This document shows, piece by piece, positions 9,601 to 17,788 of a DNA stretch of 64,000 nucleotides. Location: positions 186,001 to 250,000 of the forward strand of contig NZ_FNIE01000007.1 in NCBI RefSeq assembly GCF_900103985.1, read 5' to 3'. Position numbers and translations under genes: made by a program. Under the pieces are notes generated by a model. That model had not been told where the DNA came from, ran no database searches, and worked only from the letters and a program-made list of their open reading frames with translations. Source of the DNA: Actinacidiphila guanduensis. Lineage in GTDB: Bacteria; Actinomycetota; Actinomycetes; Streptomycetales; Streptomycetaceae. Every line of letters begins with the position of its first letter. Position 1 is the first letter of the stretch.

Positions 9601-10592
9601 GCGTGGCCGCCGCCCTGGTGCTGATCGTGGGCTCCCACCGGGTGAACGCCGGCACCCTCACCGCCGGCGCCCTGGTCGCCTACCTCCTCTACATCGACCT
9701 GTTCTTCTCACCCGTCCAGCAGCTCTCCCAGGTCTTCGACGGCTACCAGCAGGCCAGCGTCTCCCTCGGCCGGATCCGCGAACTGCTGCGGCAGCCGACC
9801 ACCACCCCGGTCGCCGACGACCCCCGGCCCGTGGGGCGGCTGCGCGGCGAGATCTCCTTCGAGGACGTCAGGTTCCGCTACGGCGGCGCCGACACCGACG
9901 CCCTCGACGGCATCCGCCTGCACATCCCCGCGGGCCAGACCGTCGCCTTCGTCGGCGAGACCGGCGCCGGCAAGTCCACTCTGGTCAAGCTCGTCGCCCG
10001 CTACTACGACCCGACCGGCGGCGCCGTCCTGGTGGACGGCACCGACATCCGCACCCTGGACCCGACCGGCTACCGCCAGCGCCTGGGCGTCGTCCCGCAG
10101 GAACCGCACCTGTTCGCCGGCACCATCCGCGACGCCATCGCCTACGGCCGCATGGACGCCACCGACGCCGAGGTCGAGGCCGCCGCCCGCGCGGTCGGCG
10201 CCGACGCGATGATCGCCTCCCTGGAGGGCGGCTACCTGCACCAGGTCTCTGAACGCGGCCGCAACCTCTCCGCCGGCCAGCGTCAGCTGATCGCCCTGGC
10301 CCGCGCGGAGTTGGTGGACCCCGCGATCCTGCTCCTGGACGAGGCCACCGCTGCCCTCGACCTCGCTACTGAGGCACTGGTCAACGAGGCCGCCGACCGT
10401 CTTGCCGTCCGCCGCACCACCCTCGTCGTCGCCCACCGCCTGAGCACCGCCGCCCGAGCCGACCGCGTCGTCGTCCTCGACCACGGCCGCGTCGTCGAGG
10501 ACGGCACCCACGACGAACTGCTCGCCCGGGAGGGCCACTACGCGGCCCTGTGGCGCACCTTCACCGGCGAGGTCGCCGAAACAACGGTCTGA
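6693..10592 (+). CDS. Fused two-half ABC exporter (TMD-NBD-TMD-NBD) with one degenerate ATP site
   Basis: This 1299-residue protein joins two complete type IV exporter halves: membrane domains at about residues 25-320 and 750-1040, and nucleotide-binding domains at about 350-600 and 1060-1290. NBD1 has GSSGSGKST, LSGGQRQ and LLLLDDATSAID; the residue after the Walker B Asp (residue 511) is Asp instead of the catalytic Glu. NBD2 has [16 protein letters not shown] and LLLDEATAALD with Glu at 1217. This asymmetry is typical of heterodimeric exporters, here in one chain. The linker carries a CPH...C...C motif from residue 606. The start is GTG 6693, five bases after GGGAGG. Substrate unknown; drug, lipid or peptide export is possible. 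Confidence 0.93.
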   Translation: MTKATADTAARQPDGEQPGWLRRLCGYAWRYKRTVLLSFGASLVGMAVTALVPLVPKLIIDDVIVTHSRPLAPWAIALVVAAVAVYVLTYMRRFYGGRLALDVQHDLRDEMFRSIMRLDGRRQDELSTGQVVGRATSDLQLIQGLMFMLPVMIGNLLLFLLSLVVMLVLSPLLTVIALAVAPALAFIADRSRKRLFPATWYAQGQAAAVAGVVDGSVSGVRVVKGFGQEQQEMGKLIRVSRRLFAGRLRTIRLTARYTPALQAVPSLGQIGMLALGGWMAARGQITLGTFVAFSTYLAQLTGPVRMLTMMLTLGQQARAGVERVLELIDTRPTLEEGAKVLPPDAPATVDFDHVTFGYTAGRPVLDGFDLSIEPGETVAVVGSSGSGKSTVSLLLPRLYDVTGGAVRIGGTDVRELTFDSLRSTIGLVPEDSFLFSDTVRANIAYGRPDATDEEILAASRVAQAHGFISDLPEGYSTVVGEQGLTLSGGQRQRIALARAVLTDPRLLLLDDATSAIDARVEAEIFDALREVMRGRTTLLIAHRRSTLALADRIAVLDAGRLADVGTHEELQARSPLYRALLTDPDALGADAIERDPAGAAAPVERCPHRVPAGATCTDPQCSPQEADEAAATGDAGQQPAGVTPELWPEHLRPAEEEESRTGLAAPSAAARSGGAATARGAGMAGAIAGMPATPELLAQVDALPPAVDTPDIDEERARAADTSFGLRNMLRGFRAPLLVSLLLVAIDAFAGLLLPILIRHGIDSGVRQHALHAVWVASWIGLGLVLVQWLVEWWSTLLAGRTGERVLYSLRLKIFAHLHRLGLDYYERELSGRIMTRMTTDVDALSTFLQTGLVTALVSLLTFLGILVALLAIDVQLALMVFATLPVLVVGTWIFRRKSVKAYEAARERIAVVNADLQEHVAGLRVVQAFRGEGHGARRFLSRSDEYRRARVRGQFLISVYFPFVQLLSSVAAALVLIVGSHRVNAGTLTAGALVAYLLYIDLFFSPVQQLSQVFDGYQQASVSLGRIRELLRQPTTTPVADDPRPVGRLRGEISFEDVRFRYGGADTDALDGIRLHIPAGQTVAFVGETGAGKSTLVKLVARYYDPTGGAVLVDGTDIRTLDPTGYRQRLGVVPQEPHLFAGTIRDAIAYGRMDATDAEVEAAARAVGADAMIASLEGGYLHQVSERGRNLSAGQRQLIALARAELVDPAILLLDEATAALDLATEALVNEAADRLAVRRTTLVVAHRLSTAARADRVVVLDHGRVVEDGTHDELLAREGHYAALWRTFTGEVAETTV

Positions 10593-10662
10593 TCCGCACT
10601 CACACCAGGCCGCTGCCCAGGCACCGCCGTCCCGCCGCCCGAACCGCCGTCCCGGCCGGCGG

Positions 10663-11214
10663 TCACCCGAACACGGGCCGCTCCGGCATCCGTTGCTTCG
10701 GCACCTCGAACACGGCCGCCACCCGGGAGACCGCAAAGCACTCGGGTGGCTGCCTCGGTTGCCGTATCCGCACCGCCAAGCGGTCGCCGACCACGTCCAG
10801 CGCGGCAGCCGTCGCCGCGCTGCATCCGGTCGTCGCCGTCCACCCGACCAGCACCGACCGCGAGAAGTCCGCACCTCGCCCGGCCCGGACCATCGCGGCC
10901 CTCGCCGCCCCATCGCCGGGCGCCGCGTTCGCCGCGAACCGCTCCAGCCCTGCCCGATCCCGCACCACCACATGGAGCCCCGCCACCACCCGCGCCGACG
11001 ACGAGAAGTACACCGTCCGCACCGCGGCAGAGGCTGAAGCCGTGGGGCGTGCCACCGTCGGACCTGCCCCACCGTTCGGCCCACCGCCGGTCCCACCGGC
11101 GCTGCCGGGCCCGCCCCCGCACCCCGCCACAAGAGCGGTCGCCGCTACCAGCGCCACCGCTCCCGGGACGCGAGTAGGAACCGCCCTTGTCCCGTGCCGA
11201 ACCTGCGTCCCCAT
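10663..11214 (-). CDS. Putative secreted lipoprotein, unknown function
   Basis: This 183-residue protein begins with a basic stretch, a hydrophobic segment and a lipobox, ALVAATALVAGC, so it is probably anchored outside the membrane by a lipidated Cys at about residue 34. After a Gly/Pro-rich spacer comes a small domain with VYFSSSARVVAG, FSRSVLVGWTATTGC and PPECFAVSRVAAVFEVP, with two further Cys that might pair. I do not recognise the domain. ATG 11214 has no strong ribosome site. It converges on the ABC exporter gene and lies downstream of the sugar isomerase gene on the same strand. Confidence 0.7.
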   Translation of the reverse strand: MGTQVRHGTRAVPTRVPGAVALVAATALVAGCGGGPGSAGGTGGGPNGGAGPTVARPTASASAAVRTVYFSSSARVVAGLHVVVRDRAGLERFAANAAPGDGAARAAMVRAGRGADFSRSVLVGWTATTGCSAATAAALDVVGDRLAVRIRQPRQPPECFAVSRVAAVFEVPKQRMPERPVFG

Positions 11215-11269
11215 GCCGGTTCGACGGGCCGTACCCCGACCCGGTTCCCCTGGCCCGGCCCCGCACCGC

Positions 11270-12067
11270 TCAGGCCGACTCCGACAGCAGCCGCACCAGC
11301 AGCTCCCTGCCCGGGCCCAGCAGGCCCGGCAGGTCAGCGGCCTGCTCGTACCACCTCTTCTCGTACTCCCAGCACAACCAGCCCTCCCACTGCGCACGCG
11401 ACAGCACCTCGATCGTCTCCGCGAGCGGCAGCACCCCCGCCCCCAGCGGCAGCGGCGTGGTGTCCGTCGCCGAGGCGATGTCCTTGACCTGGACGCAGCC
11501 GAGGAACGGCGCCAGTACCGACCAGGTCGAGGACGGCTGCTCCCCGGCCAGCCAGGTGTGCATCACGTCCCACATCGCCCCGATGGCGCGGTGGCCCACC
11601 AGGCCCACCACCCGGGCCACGTCGGCGCCCGCCCGGTGCGAGTCGTGCGTCTCCAGCAGCACCCGCACCCCCAAGTCCTCGGCGAGCGGCGCCAGAGCGG
11701 CAAGCCTGCGCGCCGCCACCTCGTCGGTTTCCCCGGACGCGGCCTCGCCGCCACCGGGGAAGACGCGTACGAACGAGGCTCCCAGGTCCGCCGCGAGTCC
11801 CAGCGCGGCCCGGGCCTCTTCCAGCACCGGCCCGTCCGCGCCCGGCGCAGCCACTTGCGCGTAGGCGGCCACGGTGACGATGTCGATGCCGGCCGCGGCG
11901 AACCGCTCGGCCACGCCGGCCCGTTCGGCGGCGGACAGCCCGGTGTGCACCGGCCCCTCCTCGCTCGCCCGCAGTTCGACACCGTGGTAGCCGTGGTCCG
12001 TGGCCAGCCGCACCACCTTGTCGACGGGCAGCGTGGGGACACCGAGAGTGGAGAAGGCGAGTCTCAT
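11270..12067 (-). CDS. Sugar phosphate isomerase/epimerase-like TIM-barrel protein
   Basis: This 265-residue AP-endonuclease-2-like barrel belongs to the xylose isomerase/IolE superfamily. Typical strand-end motifs are LAFSTLGVP, GYHGVELRA, VRVFPGG, VLLETHDSH, AMWDVMHTW, VQVKDI and LCWEYEKRW; the Glu, Asp, His and terminal Glu fit a divalent-metal site. Length is normal. Its substrate cannot be told from sequence. It is followed after 55 bp by the lipoprotein gene. Unlike the second barrel at 16920-17780 it is not linked to a sugar dehydrogenase. Confidence 0.82.
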   Translation of the reverse strand: MRLAFSTLGVPTLPVDKVVRLATDHGYHGVELRASEEGPVHTGLSAAERAGVAERFAAAGIDIVTVAAYAQVAAPGADGPVLEEARAALGLAADLGASFVRVFPGGGEAASGETDEVAARRLAALAPLAEDLGVRVLLETHDSHRAGADVARVVGLVGHRAIGAMWDVMHTWLAGEQPSSTWSVLAPFLGCVQVKDIASATDTTPLPLGAGVLPLAETIEVLSRAQWEGWLCWEYEKRWYEQAADLPGLLGPGRELLVRLLSESA

Positions 12068-12194
12068 CCGGCGACCCTAGGCAGCGGGTATGGGCGGGTC
12101 AACCATCACCGGCCCCTTCGCAGGGCCGTGTTCAGCCCCCTTTGGCAACGCCGTGCTCGAACCCGGGCTACCGACGCCGTGCCCAGCCCCGCGG

Positions 12195-13130
12195 CTACAG
12201 CGCCAGGTGCCAGTCCTGCCCGTTGAGCTCCTTGCCGAAGCTGCGGTGGGGCTCCTCGGCGACCAGTGTGAAGCCCGCGCGCTCGTAGATCCTGCGGGCG
12301 TCGGCCAGGACGTCGTTCGTCCACAGCACCAGGTGCTCGTAGCCGGCCGAGCGGGCGAAGGATATGCACTTCTCCACCAGCCGCCGGCCCAACCCGTGCC
12401 CGCGGGCGGCCGGATCGACCAGGAGGAGCCGCAGCCGCGCCGTGCCCGGGGCCTCGTCCCGGACGCAGAACACGCACCCGGCCCGCTGCCCGTCCAGCTC
12501 CGCCACCCACATCGCCTCCCGCTCGGCGTCGTGGTCGGCCGCGTAGTCCGCGACGATGCGGGCGACCAGCGCCTCGTACTCCTCGTCCCAGCCGAACTCC
12601 GCCGCGTACACGGCCGCGTTGCGCTCCACGGCCCAGCCGAGGTCGCCCGGGCGCGGCCCGCGCAGCACCACCCGGCGGCCGGCGGGCGACCTGCCGGCCC
12701 GGTCGGCCTCGCCGTCGCGCAGTATCCGCCGCACCGTGCCCATCGCCTCCGCCAGACGCGGGCGGTCCTGGGGCGGTACCGCGTCCAGCAGAGTGCCCAC
12801 GGCCTCCTGCGAGCGCTCCTCCAGCAGCGCCGCGGCCTGACGGCCCTGCGAGGTGAGCTCTATCCGCTGCCGCCGCGCGTCCTGCGCGGACGGTCCGCGC
12901 GTGACGAGCTGCTGCTCCTCGAACTTCGCCAGCATCCGGCTGAGGTGGCCGGCGTCCAGCGACAGCACGGCCCGCAAGTCGGCGGCGTCGGTCCCCCGCG
13001 CGTGCGCCAGCTCGTAGAGCACCCGCGCCTCGGTGAGGGTGTACGGGGTGTGCAGGTGGCGGCTGTAGTCGAGCGCGCCGATCAGATTGGTGTAGAAGCG
13101 GTTGAACTCGCGGACTTCCCGGACGGACAC
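12195..13130 (-). CDS. MarR-type HTH fused to GNAT acetyltransferase
   Basis: This 311-residue protein has an N-terminal MarR winged-helix domain (about residues 1-140, with TLTEARVLYELAHARGTDAA and SAQDARRQRIELTSQGRQ) joined to a C-terminal GNAT domain (about 150-305). The acetyl-CoA loop is RLLLVDPAARGHGLGRRLVE, followed by YEHLVLWTNDVLADARRIYE and GFTLV. This two-domain form is a recognised family; it may couple DNA binding to acetylation or detect a small molecule. GTG 13130 follows GGAGGTGGG closely. No partner gene is obvious. Confidence 0.9.
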   Translation of the reverse strand: MSVREVREFNRFYTNLIGALDYSRHLHTPYTLTEARVLYELAHARGTDAADLRAVLSLDAGHLSRMLAKFEEQQLVTRGPSAQDARRQRIELTSQGRQAAALLEERSQEAVGTLLDAVPPQDRPRLAEAMGTVRRILRDGEADRAGRSPAGRRVVLRGPRPGDLGWAVERNAAVYAAEFGWDEEYEALVARIVADYAADHDAEREAMWVAELDGQRAGCVFCVRDEAPGTARLRLLLVDPAARGHGLGRRLVEKCISFARSAGYEHLVLWTNDVLADARRIYERAGFTLVAEEPHRSFGKELNGQDWHLAL

Positions 13131-13218
13131 GGCCCACCTCCGAATTTTCCGTTGACTGGGTCAAAGATAATCCGAAGCGGGGACGGCACGGGAGGGATTT
13201 CCCCAGCCTGTGGATAAC

Positions 13219-14301
13219 TCAGCGGGACCCGCCGGGCGGCGCCGTCGAACCCCGGACCATGAGTTCCGTGGCCACCGTGGCGACCCCGCCGGGTGGCGGC
13301 GCCACCCGGCCCAGGACCAGCCGCCCGGCCCGGGCCCCGGCGTCCTGCAGCGGGATGCGGACCGTGGTGAGGGCGGGGGAGGCGTCCACGCCAAACGGGA
13401 GGTCGTCGAAGCCCGCGACCGACACGTCCTCGGGGATGCGCAGCCCGCTGTCGCGCAGCGCGGCGCACACGCCCAGCGCCACCGTGTCGTTGGCGGCCGC
13501 GATCGCCGTGATGCCGTCGTCCCGGCGCAGCAGCTCCAGCGTGGCGTCGTAGCCGGCCCCGCGGTCGTAGCCGCCGTGCACGATCAGCTGTTCCGCGTGT
13601 GCCCCCGCCCGGGTCTGCGGCCCGAGACCGCGCGCGGCCAGCGCCGCACGGTGGCCTTCGAGGCGGTGCCGCGTGGTGCTGCGCCCCTGGGGGCCGGTGA
13701 CGTAGCCGATCCTGCGGTGCCCCAGTGAGATCAGGTGCTCGGTCAGCCGCCGCGCCCCGCCCCTGTTGTCGAAGGCGATCGTGGCCGCCTCCGGTCCGGA
13801 GCCCGCCGGCAGCGGCGGCCGCCCGCACAGCACGATCCGCGTGCCCGAGCGCGCCAGGCGGGCGAGCCGGGTGGCGACGGCCGCGGTGTGCGCGTCGTCC
13901 TCCACCGCGCCGCCGGTGAGCACGACCCCCGCCGCGCGCTGCCGTTCGAGCAGCGTCAGGTAGGTCAGCTCGGCCTCGGGCGAGCCGCCGGTGTTGCAGA
14001 CCACCGCGAGCTTGCCCGCGTCCGGCTGCCCGCCGCCCACGCCTATCTCGCTCTGCAGGGCGCTGGCGATGAGTCCGAAGAACGGGTCGGCGACATCGTT
14101 GACCAGGACGCCGACCAGGTCGGAGGTGGCGGCCGCGAGCGCGCGCGCCTGGCCGTTGACGACGTAGTCGAGCTCCTCCACGGCGCGTTGGACCCGCTCC
14201 CTGGTGCTGCCCGCCACGGGGTAGTTGCCGTTGAGCACACGGGAGACGGTCGCCGACGACACCCCCGCGCGTGCCGCCACGTCGGCCAGCGTCACTGCCA
14301 T
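13219..14301 (-). CDS. LacI-family transcriptional repressor of the adjacent sugar operon
   Basis: This 360-residue regulator starts with the canonical LacI helix-turn-helix (VTLADVAARAGVSSATVSRVLNG, hinge near residue 50) followed by a periplasmic-binding-protein-like effector domain; NDTVALGVCAALRDSG, SVAGFDDLPFG and LTTVRIPLQ are typical. ATG 14301 is preceded by GGAGGA with ten bases between. It diverges from the Gfo/Idh-DUF993-isomerase operon, and two LacI-type operators occupy the shared promoter. It most likely represses both directions until a sugar or sugar acid binds. Confidence 0.93.
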   Translation of the reverse strand: MAVTLADVAARAGVSSATVSRVLNGNYPVAGSTRERVQRAVEELDYVVNGQARALAAATSDLVGVLVNDVADPFFGLIASALQSEIGVGGGQPDAGKLAVVCNTGGSPEAELTYLTLLERQRAAGVVLTGGAVEDDAHTAAVATRLARLARSGTRIVLCGRPPLPAGSGPEAATIAFDNRGGARRLTEHLISLGHRRIGYVTGPQGRSTTRHRLEGHRAALAARGLGPQTRAGAHAEQLIVHGGYDRGAGYDATLELLRRDDGITAIAAANDTVALGVCAALRDSGLRIPEDVSVAGFDDLPFGVDASPALTTVRIPLQDAGARAGRLVLGRVAPPPGGVATVATELMVRGSTAPPGGSR

Positions 14302-14468
14302 CTGTCCCGGTCCTCCTCGTGCGGGGGCTGGTGCCGCCCCGGCGGACGGCCCCGGCGGCCGCGCCGCGGCACATGCTCTCACTCCCGGGTCGCCCGCGGG
14401 GCCAGGCCGAGCGCCGTACCCGACGGGACCGCGGCCGGAAGGGCGTGGGCGAATGCGGCAAGCGGGCG

Positions 14469-14551
14469 GCAAGCGCTTTCTCCCGCCTCCTTGTGCGCCC
14501 TTGTCGTCCCGTCCGCCCGCAGGCTAGCGTGATCCCGCAGAAAGCGCTTGC
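14469..14551. promoter_or_regulatory. Pair of 13-bp LacI-type operators in the divergent promoter
   Basis: GCAAGCGCTTTCT (14469-14481) and AGAAAGCGCTTGC (14539-14551) are exact inverted copies; each is built on the AAGCGCTT core typical of LacI/CcpA-family sites. They are 70 bp apart, about seven helical turns, so looping between two repressor dimers is possible. The second lies 70 bp before the dehydrogenase start. The rest of the 14302-14620 gap shows no gene. Confidence 0.82.
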
Positions 14552-14620
14552 TAAAGATCATCGCCCGGCGCCCGGTCGTTACGACCCCGTCGCCGCAACG
14601 CCCAGGAGATGACTGCCCCG

Positions 14621-15772
14621 ATGACACGAAGGACCGTGCGGATCGCCATGAACGGCGTCACCGGACGCATGGGATACCGGCAGCACCTCGTCCGCTCCCT
14701 GCTCGCCCTGCGCGAGCAGGGCGGGCTCGACCTCGGCGACGGGACCACCCTGTGGCCGGAGCCGGTGCTGGTCGGGCGGCGCGAGCACGCGCTGCGGGCC
14801 ATCGCCGAGCGGCACGGCATCGAGCAGTGGAGCACCGACCTGGCCGCCGTCCTCGCCGACCCCTCCGTCGAGATCTACTTCGACGCCCAGGTGACCTCCG
14901 CACGGGAGGAAGCCGTCAGGCAGGCGATCGCCGCGGGCAAGCACATCTACTGCGAGAAGCCCACCGGCACCACGACCGTGGGAGCACTCGAGCTCGCCCG
15001 TCTGGCCACCGCGGCCGGCGTCAAGCACGGGGTGGTGCAGGACAAGCTCTTCCTGCCCGGCCTGCTGAAGCTGCGCCGCCTGGTCGAGGGCGGTTTCTTC
15101 GGCCGCATCCTGTCCGTGCGGGGCGAGTTCGGCTACTGGGTCTTCGAAGGGGACTGGCAAAGCGCCCAGCGCCCCTCCTGGAACTACCGGTCCGAGGACG
15201 GCGGTGGCATCGCGGCCGACATGTTCCCGCACTGGGAGTACGTGATGCACGAGCTGTTCGGCCCGGTCCGCACCGTGCAGGCGCTCACCGCCACCCACAT
15301 CCCGCAGCGCTGGGATGAGCAGGGCAAGCCCTACGACGCCACCGCGGACGACGCCGCCTACGGCATCTTCGAGCTCGAGGGCGGGATCGTGGCGCAGATC
15401 AACTCCTCTTGGGCCGTGCGCGTCGACCGCGACGAACTCGTGGAGTTCCAGGTGGACGGCACACAGGGGTCGGCTGTCGCCGGGCTGCGCAAGTGCCGGG
15501 CGCAGCACCGCTCGGCGACCCCCAAGCCCGTGTGGAACCCCGACCTGCCCGCAACCGAGCGCTTCCGGGACCAGTGGCAGGAGGTGCCGGACAACGGGGA
15601 CTTCGACAACGGCTTCAAGGCGCAGTGGGAGTTGTTCCTGCGCCATGTCGCCCTGGACGAGCCGTGGCGGTGGGACCTGCTGGCCGGTGCCCGGGGCGTG
15701 CAGCTCGCCGAGTTGGGCCTGAAGTCCTCCGCGCAGGGCCGCCGCCTCGAAGTGCCGGAGCTGTCCCTGTGA
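14621..15772 (+). CDS. Gfo/Idh/MocA-family NAD(P)-dependent dehydrogenase
   Basis: This oxidoreductase of about 383 residues is predicted to oxidise a sugar or sugar-derived hydroxyl group. The nucleotide-binding loop GVTGRMG is unusual for Gfo/Idh and resembles that of DapB, but the family signature CEKPTG and the second-domain blocks (LRRLVEGGFFGRILSVRG, GIAADMFPHWEYVM) support the assignment. Two ATGs are possible: 14609 lies directly on AGGAG, while 14621 has it 12 bases upstream and gives MTRRTVRIAMNGV; I prefer 14621. It heads a tightly overlapped three-gene operon under the LacI operators. Confidence 0.9.
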   Translation: MTRRTVRIAMNGVTGRMGYRQHLVRSLLALREQGGLDLGDGTTLWPEPVLVGRREHALRAIAERHGIEQWSTDLAAVLADPSVEIYFDAQVTSAREEAVRQAIAAGKHIYCEKPTGTTTVGALELARLATAAGVKHGVVQDKLFLPGLLKLRRLVEGGFFGRILSVRGEFGYWVFEGDWQSAQRPSWNYRSEDGGGIAADMFPHWEYVMHELFGPVRTVQALTATHIPQRWDEQGKPYDATADDAAYGIFELEGGIVAQINSSWAVRVDRDELVEFQVDGTQGSAVAGLRKCRAQHRSATPKPVWNPDLPATERFRDQWQEVPDNGDFDNGFKAQWELFLRHVALDEPWRWDLLAGARGVQLAELGLKSSAQGRRLEVPELSL

Positions 15773-16923
15773 CCATCCTGCTGCCCGACGCCTCCGGCGG
15801 TTCGCACCCCTATGCGCCCAGGACGGAATCGGTCGCCCATGTGGCGGACCTCCCGCTGCGCAGCCGCGTCGTCTTCTCGGCCGCGCACGTGGTGGCCGAT
15901 CCCCACCGCACCTCCGCCGAGGGGCCCGCGGCAGTCGACTGGGAGGCCACCCTCGCCTTCCGCCGTCACCTGTGGGCTCACGGGCTCGGTGTCGCCGAGG
16001 CCATGGACACCGCGCAGCGCGGCATGGGCCTGGACTGGGCAAGCGCCGCCGAGCTGATCCGCCGGTCCTGCGCCGAGGCCCGGTCCGCCGGCGGCCGGAT
16101 CGCCTGCGGCGTCGGCACGGACCAGCTCGCCGCCCCCGCCGCCACCCTGGCGGAGGTGTCCGCCGCCTACGAGGAGCAGGCCGCCCTGGTGGAGGCCGAG
16201 GGGGCCCAGGTGATCCTCATGGCGTCGCGCGCCCTGGCGGCCGTCGCCAAGGGCCCGGAGGACTACCTGGAGGTCTACGGCCGCCTGCTGCGGCAGGCCG
16301 AGCGGCCGGTGATCCTGCACTGGCTGGGTCCGATGTTCGACCCCGCGCTGTCCGGCTACTGGGGCAGCGACGACCTCGACGCGGCCACGGACACGTTCCT
16401 CGACGTCGTCGCCGCCCATCCGGACAAGGTGGACGGGGTGAAGATCTCGCTCCTGGACGCCGATCGGGAGGTCGCGCTGCGCCGCCGCCTGCCCGAAGGA
16501 GTGCGCTGCTACACGGGCGACGATTTCCACTACCCCGAACTCATTGCGGGCGACGCCCAGGGGTGCAGCGACGCGCTGCTCGGCATCTTCGACCCCCTCG
16601 CGCCCATGGCGGCGGCCGCGGTCAGCGCCCTGGACGCGGGGGACGTCGCGGGCTTCCGCCGCGTCCTGGACCCCACGGTGGCCCTCTCCCGGCACCTCTT
16701 CGAGGCGCCCACCCGCTTCTACAAGACGGGTGTGGTCCTGCTCGCCTGGCTGGCCGGGCACCAGGAGCACTTCACCATGGTCGGCGGCCTGCAGTCGGCC
16801 CGTTCCCTGCCGCACCTGGCCACGGCGTACGAACTGGCCGACCGGATCGGCCTGTTCCCTGACCCGGCACTCGCCGAGGCCCGCATGCGCCGGCTGCTTT
16901 CCGTCTACGGGGTGGCCGCGTGA
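15769..16923 (+). CDS. DUF993 / dihydrodipicolinate synthase-like aldolase
   Basis: This 384-residue TIM-barrel protein is of the DUF993 group, distantly related to DHDPS and N-acetylneuraminate lyase. The segment DGVKISLLD puts a Lys at about residue 225 where class I aldolases of this superfamily form the Schiff base, and CYTGDDFHYPELI matches their downstream GDD loop. PVILHWLGPMFDPALSGYWG is conserved in the group. A retro-aldol cleavage or similar carbonyl chemistry is therefore likely, substrate unknown. GTG 15769 overlaps the dehydrogenase stop (GTGA), so the two are translationally coupled. Confidence 0.85.
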   Translation: MTILLPDASGGSHPYAPRTESVAHVADLPLRSRVVFSAAHVVADPHRTSAEGPAAVDWEATLAFRRHLWAHGLGVAEAMDTAQRGMGLDWASAAELIRRSCAEARSAGGRIACGVGTDQLAAPAATLAEVSAAYEEQAALVEAEGAQVILMASRALAAVAKGPEDYLEVYGRLLRQAERPVILHWLGPMFDPALSGYWGSDDLDAATDTFLDVVAAHPDKVDGVKISLLDADREVALRRRLPEGVRCYTGDDFHYPELIAGDAQGCSDALLGIFDPLAPMAAAAVSALDAGDVAGFRRVLDPTVALSRHLFEAPTRFYKTGVVLLAWLAGHQEHFTMVGGLQSARSLPHLATAYELADRIGLFPDPALAEARMRRLLSVYGVAA

Positions 16924-17780
16924 GCGCCACAGGCGGCCGCCAGGAGGCCGCGCGGGACCTGGCCCGCCTGAGCATCAACCAGGAGACGCTCAAGCAGTGG
17001 TCGCTGCCCGAACTCGCCGAGGGCTGCCGCTCCCTGGGCGTGACGAACGTGGGCCTGTGGCGCGCGCCCGTCCAGGAGTACGGCGTCGAGCGCGCGGCCC
17101 GGCTGATGCGCGACAGCGGACTCACCGTCACCTCCCTGTGCCGGGGCGGCTTCTTCACCGCGGCTGACCCCGCCGCCAGGGCCGCAGCCATGGATGACAA
17201 CCGCGCCGCAGTGGACGAGGCCGCAACCCTGGGCACGGACGCGCTCGTTCTGGTCTCCGGCGGGCTGCCGGACGGCGACCGCGACATCGCCGGCGCCCGG
17301 TTGCGGGTCGCCGACGCGGTGGGGGAGCTGGCCGCCTATGCGGCTGGGAGCGGGGTGCGGCTGGCGATCGAGCCGCTGCACCCGATGTTCGCCGCCGACC
17401 GGTGCGTGGTCTCCACCCTGGGGCAGGCACTGGACATCGCCGAGGGTTTCCCCGCCGAGCAGGTCGGCGTGGTGGTGGACAGCTACCACCTGTGGTGGGA
17501 CGACCGGGTGCCCGACGGGATCGCCCGGGCCGGACGGGGCGGCCGGATCGTCTGCTTCCAGCTCGCCGACTGGGTCACGCCACTGCCCGAGGGCGTGCTG
17601 CTGGGCCGCGGCCAGCTCGGCGACGGCTGCGTGGATCTGCGGGGATTCCGCGAGCAGGTGGACGCTGCGGGCTACTTGGGACCGGTCGAGGTGGAGATCT
17701 TCAACCCCGCCCTGTGGGCCAGGGACGGCCGCGAGGTGCTCGCCGAGATCGCCGACCGCTACCGGCGGCACGTGCTCTGA
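16920..17780 (+). CDS. Sugar phosphate isomerase/epimerase family protein
   Basis: This 286-residue AP-endonuclease-2/xylose-isomerase-like barrel is the third gene of the LacI-controlled operon. Motifs include SINQETLKQWSLPE, LALRIA-type strand GVRLAIEPLHPMF (metal Glu), GVVVDSYHLWWD, RIVCFQLADWV and YLGPVEVEIFNP (second metal Glu). GTG 16920 overlaps the upstream stop (GTGA). With the dehydrogenase and aldolase it forms an oxidise-isomerise-cleave set. Related barrels act as 3-keto-sugar lyases or epimerases in other bacteria, so a keto-sugar substrate is a reasonable guess. Confidence 0.88.
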   Translation: MSATGGRQEAARDLARLSINQETLKQWSLPELAEGCRSLGVTNVGLWRAPVQEYGVERAARLMRDSGLTVTSLCRGGFFTAADPAARAAAMDDNRAAVDEAATLGTDALVLVSGGLPDGDRDIAGARLRVADAVGELAAYAAGSGVRLAIEPLHPMFAADRCVVSTLGQALDIAEGFPAEQVGVVVDSYHLWWDDRVPDGIARAGRGGRIVCFQLADWVTPLPEGVLLGRGQLGDGCVDLRGFREQVDAAGYLGPVEVEIFNPALWARDGREVLAEIADRYRRHVL

Positions 17781-17788
17781 AAAAAATC

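Noticed and set aside
5322..9638. A 1438-codon open frame on the minus strand opposite agmatinase and the ABC exporter
   Set aside because: It is the GC-bias mirror of two well supported plus-strand genes; the protein is Gly/Arg/Val-rich without motifs.
14621..15772. Dihydrodipicolinate reductase (DapB), suggested by GVTGRMG and a DHDPS-like neighbour
   Set aside because: Length, the CEKPTG motif and C-terminal domain fit Gfo/Idh/MocA, and LacI control points to sugar catabolism rather than lysine synthesis.
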